39,831 nucleotides of DNA from contig QQNF01000036.1 in assembly GCA_003402705.1 (NCBI GenBank), positions 1 to 39,831 on the forward strand, read 5' to 3'. Shown piece by piece: positions 16,464 to 23,426 of this stretch (position 1 is its first letter; each line of letters opens with the position of its first letter). The notes under the pieces are model-generated. The model had not been told where the DNA came from and did no database searches. It saw only the letters and a list, made by a program, of their open reading frames with translations. Made by a program: the position numbers and the translations under genes. Source of the stretch: Verrucomicrobiota bacterium (GTDB lineage: Bacteria; Verrucomicrobiota; Verrucomicrobiia; Verrucomicrobiales; V1-33).

Positions 16464-17456
16464 ATGACGCCTTTCTCAACCTCCCGACGCTCCCTCTGCC
16501 GCCAGCTCACAGGCGCCGTCGCCGCCGCCTCTCTCCCCTCTCTCGCCTCCCCAGCCAACGACGACGCCAACTTCACGTTCTTCGTCGTCGCCGACCCCCA
16601 GATCCATCTCGATAAATGGGGCACCGCAGGCACCGAAGCCACCATCCACACGCTCAACTCCCTGCCAGACAAGGACTTCCCACTCGGCGGCAAAGTCGGC
16701 AACCCACGCGCCGTCCTCGTCGCCGGTGACCTCGTCGACGTCACCGACGACCCACGCCACTGGGAAACCTATCGGCGCTTCTTCGACCCCAACGGCAAGG
16801 CCCTCCTCAAATTCCCGGCCTTCGAATGCATCGGCAATCACGACCTCTCCCCTGCCTCCGCCACCGGCTTCAGCAATGTCCAGGAGGCCTTCATCGCCCG
16901 CTCCAAATCCCGCTCCGGCCCCGAAAAATTCCACTACGACACCGACGGCTACCACTACTCATGGGACTGGGGCCCCCTCCATCTCGTCAATCTCAACCTC
17001 TTCCCTGGCAACGAACCCCGCCCAGTCTACGACCGCCCCGCCCCATGGAATAACCCCCGCCGCAGTCTCGACTTCCTCCGCGACGACCTCCGCACCTCCG
17101 TCGGCAACTCCGGCCGCCCCGTCATCCTCATGTGGCACTACGGCCTCCGCGGCTGGGGCCTCGAAAAATGGTGGCAACCCGCAGACCTCGCCGCCCTCAA
17201 AACCGTCCTCGCACCCTATCATATCGCCCTGATCCTCCACGGCCACGAACACGCCTTCGCCCAGTACACATGGGAATCCTACCCAGTCTTCATGTGCCCC
17301 TCCCCTCAGAAAGACCGCGACCCCAAATCCCCGGACACCCCCAGCACCCCCAAAGGCTTCCTCGTCATCCGCCTCGCCAGCGGCGAACTCCAGCTCGCCC
17401 ACCACAACGCCTCCGGCTGGGCCGAAACATGGCGTCAGCGCGTCCTCCCAGCCTGA
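16464..17456 (+). CDS. Tat-exported calcineurin-like metallophosphoesterase
   Basis: A 330-residue protein with a Tat-type signal (TSRRSLCRQLTGAVAAASLPSLA). The calcineurin-like dimetal site is recognisable: VADPQIH (first Asp), VAGDLVDV (GDxxD), CIGNHD, a histidine in LMWHYGLRG, and LHGHEHAF (GHxH). It is therefore an exported phosphoesterase that binds two metal ions and is folded before export, as Tat use suggests; the substrate is unknown. The start at 16464 is set by the signal peptide. It diverges from the helicase gene across 129 bases, and the CdaA gene follows 78 bases downstream. Confidence 0.9.
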   Translation: MTPFSTSRRSLCRQLTGAVAAASLPSLASPANDDANFTFFVVADPQIHLDKWGTAGTEATIHTLNSLPDKDFPLGGKVGNPRAVLVAGDLVDVTDDPRHWETYRRFFDPNGKALLKFPAFECIGNHDLSPASATGFSNVQEAFIARSKSRSGPEKFHYDTDGYHYSWDWGPLHLVNLNLFPGNEPRPVYDRPAPWNNPRRSLDFLRDDLRTSVGNSGRPVILMWHYGLRGWGLEKWWQPADLAALKTVLAPYHIALILHGHEHAFAQYTWESYPVFMCPSPQKDRDPKSPDTPSTPKGFLVIRLASGELQLAHHNASGWAETWRQRVLPA

Positions 17457-17534
17457 CCCCTCCCGGAAATCCTCCCCACGCGCCATGTTGCTCTGGCGCA
17501 TCCGCAACCACGCCGTAAACTGCACGCCGCGCGC

Positions 17535-18344
17535 ATGGGAGACTTTTTCACACAGCACTGGCGGCCCATCCTTGAGGTTTTCCTCATGGGAGGCCTCCTC
17601 CTGCTCCTCTGGCGCTACCTCCGCAGCTCCAACAGCTCCCAGGTCCCCGCCCAGATCACCGTCCTCGTCCTCTCCCTCCTCATCGCCGCTCACCTCCTCG
17701 GCATGGAACTCATCCGCAGCGTCGCCTTCTTCGCTGGCGTCGTCCTCGTCGTCGTCTTCCAACCAGAAGTCCGCCGCGCCTTCGTCTCCCTCGGCAGCAC
17801 CCGCTTCTTCTCCACCTCCCGCGAAAACCTCCAACTCGTCGAGGCCATCGAGGAATCCACCTCACAACTCTCCGCCAAACGCTTCGGAGCCCTCTTCGCC
17901 TTCGAACGCGGCATGGACCTCGACCAGTTCGTCGAAACAGGCGTCGAAATCGATAGCAAATTCGCCCCCGAACTCGTCTTCACCATCTTCAACCCAAAAA
18001 CCTCCCTCCACGACGGCGGCATCATCCTCCGTCAGGGCCGCATCGCCGCCGCAGGCTGCGTCTTCCCAGTCAGCCAGCGCGAACTCTCAGACCGCTCCAT
18101 CGGCCTCCGCCACCGCGCCGCCATGGGTATCACAGAACAAACCGACGCCATCAGCGTCGTCGTCTCCGAAGAAACCGGCCAGATCTCCCTCTGCGCCGAC
18201 GGCGAAATCCACCAGGCCCTCTCCCCAGCCCTCTTCCGCGAACGCCTCGCCCATCTCCTCAAAGACCGCCGCACCCGCGACTCCGAATCCCGCGAACGCG
18301 AAGCCCTCGCAGAACGTTCCGCCTCAGAACGCATCGAAGCCTGA
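17535..18344 (+). CDS. cdaA: Diadenylate cyclase CdaA (c-di-AMP synthase)
   Basis: A 269-residue membrane enzyme that condenses two ATP to cyclic di-AMP. Three hydrophobic helices occupy about residues 10-29, 40-57 and 60-77. The DAC domain follows, with LHDGGIIL at 159-165 and LRHRAAMGIT at 191-200. The second is the canonical RHR motif. The first has Gly in place of the usual Ala of DGA, a conservative change. The C-terminal ~35 residues (DRRTRDSESREREALAERS) are a charged helix that may mediate partner contacts. In many bacteria cdaA is followed by its regulator cdaR (YbbR) and glmM; here neither is present, and a RelE-like gene starts 41 bases after the stop. c-di-AMP controls potassium and osmotic balance and wall homeostasis. 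Confidence 0.93.
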   Translation: MGDFFTQHWRPILEVFLMGGLLLLLWRYLRSSNSSQVPAQITVLVLSLLIAAHLLGMELIRSVAFFAGVVLVVVFQPEVRRAFVSLGSTRFFSTSRENLQLVEAIEESTSQLSAKRFGALFAFERGMDLDQFVETGVEIDSKFAPELVFTIFNPKTSLHDGGIILRQGRIAAAGCVFPVSQRELSDRSIGLRHRAAMGITEQTDAISVVVSEETGQISLCADGEIHQALSPALFRERLAHLLKDRRTRDSESREREALAERSASERIEA

Positions 18345-18384
18345 CGCACCCCACCCCAGCCTCGCCCACCCACCCCTCCCCATC

Positions 18385-18753
18385 GTGTTCCAGGTCATCT
18401 TCAACGAAATCAGCGCCGCAGAAATGAGCCAGCTCGACACGCTGCTCCAACTCGACCTCCTCTCCGAATTCAAAGTCTCCCCAGACGACCTCCAGAAACC
18501 CGACGGCGAACGCTTCGGCCTCATCTCCCGCAGCGGCAAAAAACTCCACCGCTTCCGCGCCAAAGGCTACCGCATCTACTTCGAAGTCGTCGACTCCGGC
18601 GTCCGCATCCACCGCGTCCTCCACAAAAATTCCCTCTCCGACTTCCTCTTCCGCAACGGCAGCAAAATCGCCGGCCCAGAAGACGAAATCCTCTCCAAAA
18701 GCAAAAACTTCTGGAAACTCATCGAAGAAGGCCAACGCGCCCGCCCAGTCTAA
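18385..18753 (+). CDS. RelE-like protein without an adjacent antitoxin
   Basis: A 122-residue protein beginning at GTG 18385 (VFQVIFNEIS). The central part has the RelE/ParE-like core: GLISRSGKKLHRFRAKGYRIYFEVVDSGVRIHRVLHKNSLSDFLFR (about 45-90), in which a basic strand (HRFRAKGYRIYF) and a conserved HRVLHKN precede the last helix. The protein continues for 30 residues beyond the usual RelE end (ILSKSKNFWKLIEEGQ). No antitoxin gene lies on either side. It is only 41 bases downstream of cdaA in the same direction. It may be a solitary, domesticated member of the superfamily found in Verrucomicrobiota rather than an active mRNA interferase. A REP-like hairpin follows the stop. Confidence 0.72.
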   Translation: MFQVIFNEISAAEMSQLDTLLQLDLLSEFKVSPDDLQKPDGERFGLISRSGKKLHRFRAKGYRIYFEVVDSGVRIHRVLHKNSLSDFLFRNGSKIAGPEDEILSKSKNFWKLIEEGQRARPV

Positions 18754-18767
18754 CCCCCAAAAAGTGC

Positions 18768-18786
18768 CACAGGCATCCTGCCTGTG
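18768..18786. repeat. CACAGGCA-TCC-TGCCTGTG hairpin, copy 1
   Basis: A perfect 8-bp stem with a three-base loop, 14 bases after the RelE-like stop codon. An identical copy is at 34096-34114, also just after a stop codon, and a degenerate one is near 39293-39310. I recall this 'GGCACAGGCATCCTGCCTGTG' sequence as widespread in Verrucomicrobiota; not searched. Confidence 0.8.
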
Positions 18787-18849
18787 ACCACTAATGCAGC
18801 CTCCCCGAACATTCCCTCTACCCGCACCATCGCATCGCATAACCCCCTC

Positions 18850-18990
18850 ATCCCGCAGGGATGACGGCCCCTAGCCGGTGGTTGAGCGAGTCCACGAGCG
18901 ACACCACCGGTAACCACACCCAACCAAATTCGCACCCCGGAAGGGGTGCCGGCTTATAACCGGTGGTTGAGCAACGCGACACCACCGGAT
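18850..18990. repeat. Two imperfect tandem CCGGTGGT...ACCACCGG palindromic repeats
   Basis: Each unit has a GCAGGGATGACGGCC- or GGAAGGGGTGCCGGC-like leader, then a CCGGTGGT / ACCACCGG stem (18875-18910 and 18960-18988) enclosing TGAGCGAG... or TGAGCAACG.... The region 18754-19052 has no gene and is built from these repeats and the hairpin at 18768. Confidence 0.75.
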
Positions 18991-19052
18991 TGCCCTCCAA
19001 TCTTCCCGATCAGCGTCCGCATTCAAAAACGCACCTTCTAGTGCACTACCAT

Positions 19053-19529
19053 TTACTCGAATCGCCGCTTTTTGGGCGTTAGCTTGAGAGAAACATCATG
19101 CTTCAGTGCATCTCGCAGTTCGGGGCTGCATGCATAAAACTTTCCTTCCCACTGGCCGAGGTTATCCTTAACTAATAGTCTGAATTGGCCATGATCATTT
19201 ACCACCTCCAATATCAACTTCTCATCTTTATCCAGATAGACATCTCCTGATTCCTCTTTGCAATCCAGAAAAGCCACGCCGTAGCTTTTGTAATTCAGCA
19301 AAGACTCTATCACAGTTCTTCGGGGTCCTTTTTCCTTTTCCTCCATGAGTGATTGTCTCAGTTTTCGATAAACAGATGCGGGACATTCTGCCTCGAACTC
19401 CTGCTGACTCGCAAATGCAAGCCCAAACGCTGAGAGCACGACCGGCGCAGGCTTCACAGGCTTGGGATCTCCACAAGACTGGAGCCCCAATAAAAAAACA
19501 TAAATTAGCTTTCTAGCGATGTCATTCAT
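19053..19529 (-). CDS. Predicted lipoprotein of unknown function next to an RHS remnant
   Basis: A 158-residue protein with a lipoprotein signal peptide (MNDIARKLIYVFLLGLQSC, Cys 19). The mature protein is rich in Lys and Glu and has two further cysteines (AECPAS, LDCKEE) plus YACSPE near the end. I do not recognise it. Its base composition is visibly lower in GC than its surroundings, with mixed codon endings, suggesting foreign origin. Its start overlaps the stop codon of an RHS-core pseudogene on the same strand. Small proteins encoded directly after RHS proteins are often immunity proteins or toxin cargo relics; a periplasm-facing lipoprotein immunity function is a reasonable guess and nothing more. 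Confidence 0.65.
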   Translation of the reverse strand: MNDIARKLIYVFLLGLQSCGDPKPVKPAPVVLSAFGLAFASQQEFEAECPASVYRKLRQSLMEEKEKGPRRTVIESLLNYKSYGVAFLDCKEESGDVYLDKDEKLILEVVNDHGQFRLLVKDNLGQWEGKFYACSPELRDALKHDVSLKLTPKKRRFE

Positions 19530-19791
19530 ATGTCGACCCCTTCAATGCCCGCACATTCCCCATGTGGTCGGCGAGCGGCACATGCACTTCCGCGCTGCGA
19601 GTGCCGTACGAGTAACTCTGCGCTGCCCCCGTCTGCATCCATGCCACGCCCCCAACTCCACCGCCACGCATCCAGTCTCTCCGGGCATACAGACTTGTCC
19701 CCACATCCGGACGCCACACGCACGACCGCTTCCGGCTGTGGAATGCACCATCGGTATTGAGCTTCGCGATCATTACGAACTTCAGATCTCC
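19522..19791 (-). pseudogene. Remnant of an RHS repeat-protein core
   Basis: About 90 codons without stops that read like the end of an RHS/YD-repeat core: SCVWRPDVGTSLYARRDW, then GGGVGGVAWMQTGAAQSYSYG, then PLADHMGNVRAL. The GGVGG and HxGNVxAL elements are the hallmark of the region just before the RHS-associated core. Upstream, the frame is closed by two adjacent stops (about 19792-19800). Downstream, it ends KGSTYE just after GNVRAL, so neither the YD repeats nor the PxxxxDPxG cleavage region remain. It is a truncated copy, related to the GQLK-motif gene at the left end of the window. Confidence 0.65.
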
Positions 19792-19845
19792 CGGATCCTA
19801 TCATCCCTCCTCCACAATGTCAATCCTGCCCGTCAACTTCCGCTC

Positions 19846-19912
19846 CACTGGGAGCCTGCTGAAAAACCCGGACCGTTAGCGCGGCGAGCCATTCTCCCTC
19901 ACGGCGAGGCGC
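19846..19912. repeat. Repeat shared with the right end of the window, copy 1
   Basis: Beginning GGGAGCCTGCTG and running through AGCGCGGCGAGCCATTCTCC to the GGCGAGG at its end, this stretch matches 39770-39831 in the same orientation with few differences; the second copy is cut by the window edge, so the repeat may be longer. The 400 bases after it (19913-20309) contain no convincing gene in any frame. Confidence 0.8.
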
Positions 19913-20309
19913 AACGCTGCCATGTGGAAAAAGGACCGCCGCCCGGAGGGGAATCGGTCCCCAACCCCCAACGCAGCCGCATGCTTCCAGACCAACATCT
20001 CTCCTTCCGCTAATAGTCCCGGTTTTTCGGCAGGCTTCTGCCCCGATGGCATGGCCCCGTTCTGCCGATCCGAGAAAAACTGCTTCTCCGATGAGACCAC
20101 CGCCAACCTGCGGCGTCAAAGCAACGTTCTCCGACTGTCCCGAAACCGCGGACCCATGTCCTGTCTCGCGCGCCCCCACTGCATTCCGCCTCATCAACGC
20201 TGCCTCGCTGACCAGCCGGAACCCCCCTTGAACCTCACCTCCCCCGCCCCATCACTCTCAGCTCGAGCCCGTCCAGCGCCTCCCCACCACCCGCCACCCC
20301 GCTCTCCCC

Positions 20310-22325
20310 ATGCCGCGCCTCCTCTTCCTCTCACTCTCCATCCTCTCTTCCTGCCTCCTCGCCGCCGATCCACCCGCCTCCCTCCCGACATCCCTCCCCA
20401 CCTCCTCCACCAACGGCACCGTCTCCGTCACCCTCACCGAATTCCCCGGAGCCATCAACAATCCCCTCAAGGGCTTCCGCAATCACAAACCCGGCGGCTT
20501 CGGCCTCCTCGTCCGCCAGTACATCCCGTGGAATGCCATCGAACTCGCGAACAACGACTCCGTCGACCGCATCATCGCCCACACCAACTCCATCACCACC
20601 ACCAGCTCCGGCATCCCCTTCGAAAATCTTAACATCAAACTCATCCCCCGCGTCTTCCTCGACTGGGACGGCACCAAAGGTACTCCCGAAAAACCTAACC
20701 AGCACTGGCCCGCCGACCTCCACACTTTCGACTACGACAGCCCGGCATTCCAGTCCCGCCTCCAATCCCTCATCGCCAGACTCGGCGAAGCATGGGACCA
20801 CGACCCCCGCATCTTCGCCGTCCAGATGGGCCTCATCGGCCACTTCGGCGAACACCACCACCCAGCCCCCACCCCCGCCCAGCGCCAGCTCCTCGCCGAC
20901 GCCTTCCAGAAAGCCTTCAAAAACAAACCCGTCCTCGTCCGCCACACCGACCCCGAATTCATCGCCGCAGGCTTCGGCATCTATTACGACACCTTCGCTA
21001 ACATCACCCGCGAACCACCACTCGGCCCGCACGACCAGTTCCCATGGCAGGCCACCCACGTCCATCCCCACATCTGGAAACGCGCCCCCATCGAAGGCGA
21101 GGTCGAATACCACTGGCAGCAGCAGCGCCCCAACGCTCTCCCCGACCAGACCTTCGGCCGCACCCCGGACGAAACCCTCACATCCCCGGCCTTCCGCCGC
21201 TTCATCACTGACAAAATCCGCCGCTACCACGCCAGCTACCTCGGCTGGATCGCCGACTACTCACCTTCCAACCCCGATGTCCTCGCCGGTGCCGCCGATC
21301 TCCAGAAAGTCTTCGGCTATCGTCTCGTCCTCGACTCCGTTTCCTACCCAGCCGCCGCCCAGCCCGGCACCACCATCAACCTCGACCTCACCGCTCACAA
21401 CTCCGGCAGCGCTCCCTTCTACCTCGACTGGCCCGTCGCCGTCGCCCTCCTCGACCCTATCTCAAAATCCCCAGTCTGGTCCGCCCCGCTCTCAAACATC
21501 GATATCCGCCAATGGTCCCCCGGCTCAGACTGGGACTCCGCTTCCTTCTCCTATCGCCTCCCCGCCTCACCATCCCCTCAGAAAGGCCACGCCACCCTCC
21601 CCCCAGACCTCAAACCCGGCTCCTACATCATCGCCCTCGCCATCCTCGACCGCCAGGGCGGTCTCCTCCCCAGCGCCCGCTTCGCCAACACCAATTACTT
21701 CCGCGGCGGCTGGCACCCACTCGGCCTCTTCGGCATCGGCACCCCACCTCCCAACCCAGCCCTCCCTCCCGCCGCCTTCGACAACCCGGCCTTCGACAAC
21801 TCCCTCCACTACGCCATCCCACCTCACCTCCGCACCACCTCCACCCCTCCACCTCCCCCAAACCCCTCCCCAGTCACCCAGTGGTCCCCCGACCCGCTCA
21901 CCAATCTCATCAACCCATGGCGCTCATGGAACCTCGACGCCTCCAACCCATCACCGGAAATCAAAATCCTCGCCAACCCCGCCGACTCCACCCGCATCAT
22001 CCGCCTCTCCGGCCCCTTCGGCCCCTCAGCCTCCCTCAACTACTCCTTCACCAAACCCACCGATCTCCCCCACCGCACCTACCGATTCTCCTTCCAAGCC
22101 CGCGGCACCTCCCCAAAACCCATCTCCTTCGACCTCGCCGACGGCTGGCGGAAAATCACCTCCATCCAATCCTTCCCTCTCTCCCCAGACTGGCAGTCCC
22201 ACCACTTCGACTTCCCCATCTCCTCCGACTTCAAAGACCAACCCACCCTCCGCTTCTCCCTCCCTCCCAACTCCACCGGCTCCTTCGAACTCAAAAACCC
22301 CCAACTCACCCAGCCTCCACCCTAA
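20310..22325 (+). CDS. Exported DUF4832/DUF4874-type glycosidase-like protein
   Basis: A 671-residue exported protein. The signal peptide, MPRLLFLSLSILSSCLLAADPP, could be cut by signal peptidase I after AA or by lipoprotein peptidase before the Cys. The mature N-terminus has INNPLKGFRNH, the 'NPxxGF' start of DUF4874, then a TIM-barrel-like stretch (RQYIPWNAIE, IKLIPRVFLDWDG, FAVQMGLIGHFGEHH). DUF4832 follows with FGIYYDTF, VEYHW and HASYLGWIADYS, and then a beta-sandwich (VLDSVSYPAAAQPGTTINLDLTAHNSGSAPFY). The last ~150 residues form a second carbohydrate-binding-like sandwich after a Pro-rich linker near 510-525. Families of this kind are thought to be glycoside hydrolase-like; the substrate is unknown. 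Confidence 0.83.
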   Translation: MPRLLFLSLSILSSCLLAADPPASLPTSLPTSSTNGTVSVTLTEFPGAINNPLKGFRNHKPGGFGLLVRQYIPWNAIELANNDSVDRIIAHTNSITTTSSGIPFENLNIKLIPRVFLDWDGTKGTPEKPNQHWPADLHTFDYDSPAFQSRLQSLIARLGEAWDHDPRIFAVQMGLIGHFGEHHHPAPTPAQRQLLADAFQKAFKNKPVLVRHTDPEFIAAGFGIYYDTFANITREPPLGPHDQFPWQATHVHPHIWKRAPIEGEVEYHWQQQRPNALPDQTFGRTPDETLTSPAFRRFITDKIRRYHASYLGWIADYSPSNPDVLAGAADLQKVFGYRLVLDSVSYPAAAQPGTTINLDLTAHNSGSAPFYLDWPVAVALLDPISKSPVWSAPLSNIDIRQWSPGSDWDSASFSYRLPASPSPQKGHATLPPDLKPGSYIIALAILDRQGGLLPSARFANTNYFRGGWHPLGLFGIGTPPPNPALPPAAFDNPAFDNSLHYAIPPHLRTTSTPPPPPNPSPVTQWSPDPLTNLINPWRSWNLDASNPSPEIKILANPADSTRIIRLSGPFGPSASLNYSFTKPTDLPHRTYRFSFQARGTSPKPISFDLADGWRKITSIQSFPLSPDWQSHHFDFPISSDFKDQPTLRFSLPPNSTGSFELKNPQLTQPPP

Positions 22326-22635
22326 TCCCTTCCCTCACCCCTCCGCACCCCCGTTTCTCCCGCCCGAAAAAAAACAAGTTGCCAACCTCGCCCCAAGGCG
22401 GCATCGTCACTCACGTTTCCCTAAGCGGACAATGCCTTCACGGCGATTGTCCGGGTACCTTTGCCAGCCGGTCTGCTCCTTCATCCCCGCGCCGCAAAGT
22501 CGCCGGAAACCCACCCCCTCCGAGCCGCTTCGTAGCCGCACGGTCTGATCACGGCTCCCGCCGCTCATCTGCTCGCTGCCGCCTCCCGCGCCTCGCTCTC
22601 TTCTCAATCCCTCCAGATTCCCCCCTCTTTCCAAC
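22326..22635. other. Spacer before yebC with an inverted repeat
   Basis: No gene seen. It contains an A-rich tract (about 22368-22376) and an imperfect inverted repeat CGGACAATGCC / GGCGATTGTCCG at 22426-22453 that could form a hairpin in a leader RNA. Its role is unknown. Confidence 0.4.
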
Positions 22636-23388
22636 ATGGCCGGACACAATAAGTGGTCGAAGGTTAAACACATCAAAGAACGCGTCGATGCCAAAAAGGG
22701 CAAGGTCTTCTCCAAGATCTCGCGCGAAATCACCATCGCCGCTCGGCTCGGAGGCCGCGACCCGGAATTGAACCCCCGGCTCCGCACCGCCCTCCTCGCA
22801 GGCCGCGCCGCCAACATGCCCAACGACAACGTCGACCGCGCCATCAAAAAAGGCGTCGGCGAACTCGAAGGAGCCCTCCCCGAAGAAATCACCTACGAAG
22901 GCTACGCCCCCGGCGGCGTCGCCATGCTCATCGAAGCCGTCACCGACAACAAAAACCGCTCCTCCGCTGACCTCCGCACCGCCTTCAATAAAGGCAGCGG
23001 CACCATGGGCGCACCAGGCAGCGTCGCCCACCTCTTCCAGCGCGTCGGCGAAATCAAACTCCCAGCCTCCGCAGGCCCGGAAGATGCCATCATGGAAGCC
23101 GCCATGGACGCCGGCGCAGATGACATCCAGTCCGACGAAGAAGAACACACCATCCTCACCGCTCCAGACCAGCTCTACGCCGTCGCCAGCGCCCTCCGCT
23201 CCAAAGGCCTCCAGGCCTCCGCCATCCGCCTCAACTACCTCCCAGGCACCGTCATCACTCTCTCAGACCTCCAAACCGCTAAACAGGTCCTCAAACTCTA
23301 CGACCTCCTCGACGACCTCGACGACACCCAGAACGTCTACGCCAATTTCGAAATCTCCGACGATATCGCCGATCAACTCGATCCCTGA
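22636..23388 (+). CDS. yebC: YebC/PmpR-family translation/transcription factor
   Basis: A 250-residue protein of the YebC/PmpR/TACO1 family. The canonical N-terminus MAGHNKWSKVKHIK is intact and fixes the start. The remaining signatures are also present: FSKISREITIAARLGG, NPRLRTALLAGRAANMPNDNVDRAIKKG, EGYAPGGVAMLIEAVTDNKNR, and the FNKGSGTMGAPGSVAHLFQRVG loop. Members bind the ribosome and help translation through polyproline or other stall sites, or act as transcription regulators; recent work favours the ribosome role. It lies 38 bases upstream of rho, in the same direction. The polyproline-rich N-terminus of Rho and many proline-rich leaders in this window would be natural clients, though that is speculation. 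Confidence 0.96.
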   Translation: MAGHNKWSKVKHIKERVDAKKGKVFSKISREITIAARLGGRDPELNPRLRTALLAGRAANMPNDNVDRAIKKGVGELEGALPEEITYEGYAPGGVAMLIEAVTDNKNRSSADLRTAFNKGSGTMGAPGSVAHLFQRVGEIKLPASAGPEDAIMEAAMDAGADDIQSDEEEHTILTAPDQLYAVASALRSKGLQASAIRLNYLPGTVITLSDLQTAKQVLKLYDLLDDLDDTQNVYANFEISDDIADQLDP

Positions 23389-23426
23389 TCCCTCGTCCCT
23401 CCCTCCGCCCTCCCATCCTTTCTCTC

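Noticed and set aside
19526..20197. Several overlapping frames in both directions around the RHS relic
   Set aside because: Only the frame with GGVGG and GNVRAL resembles a known protein; the others overlap it or lie in repeat sequence without codon bias.
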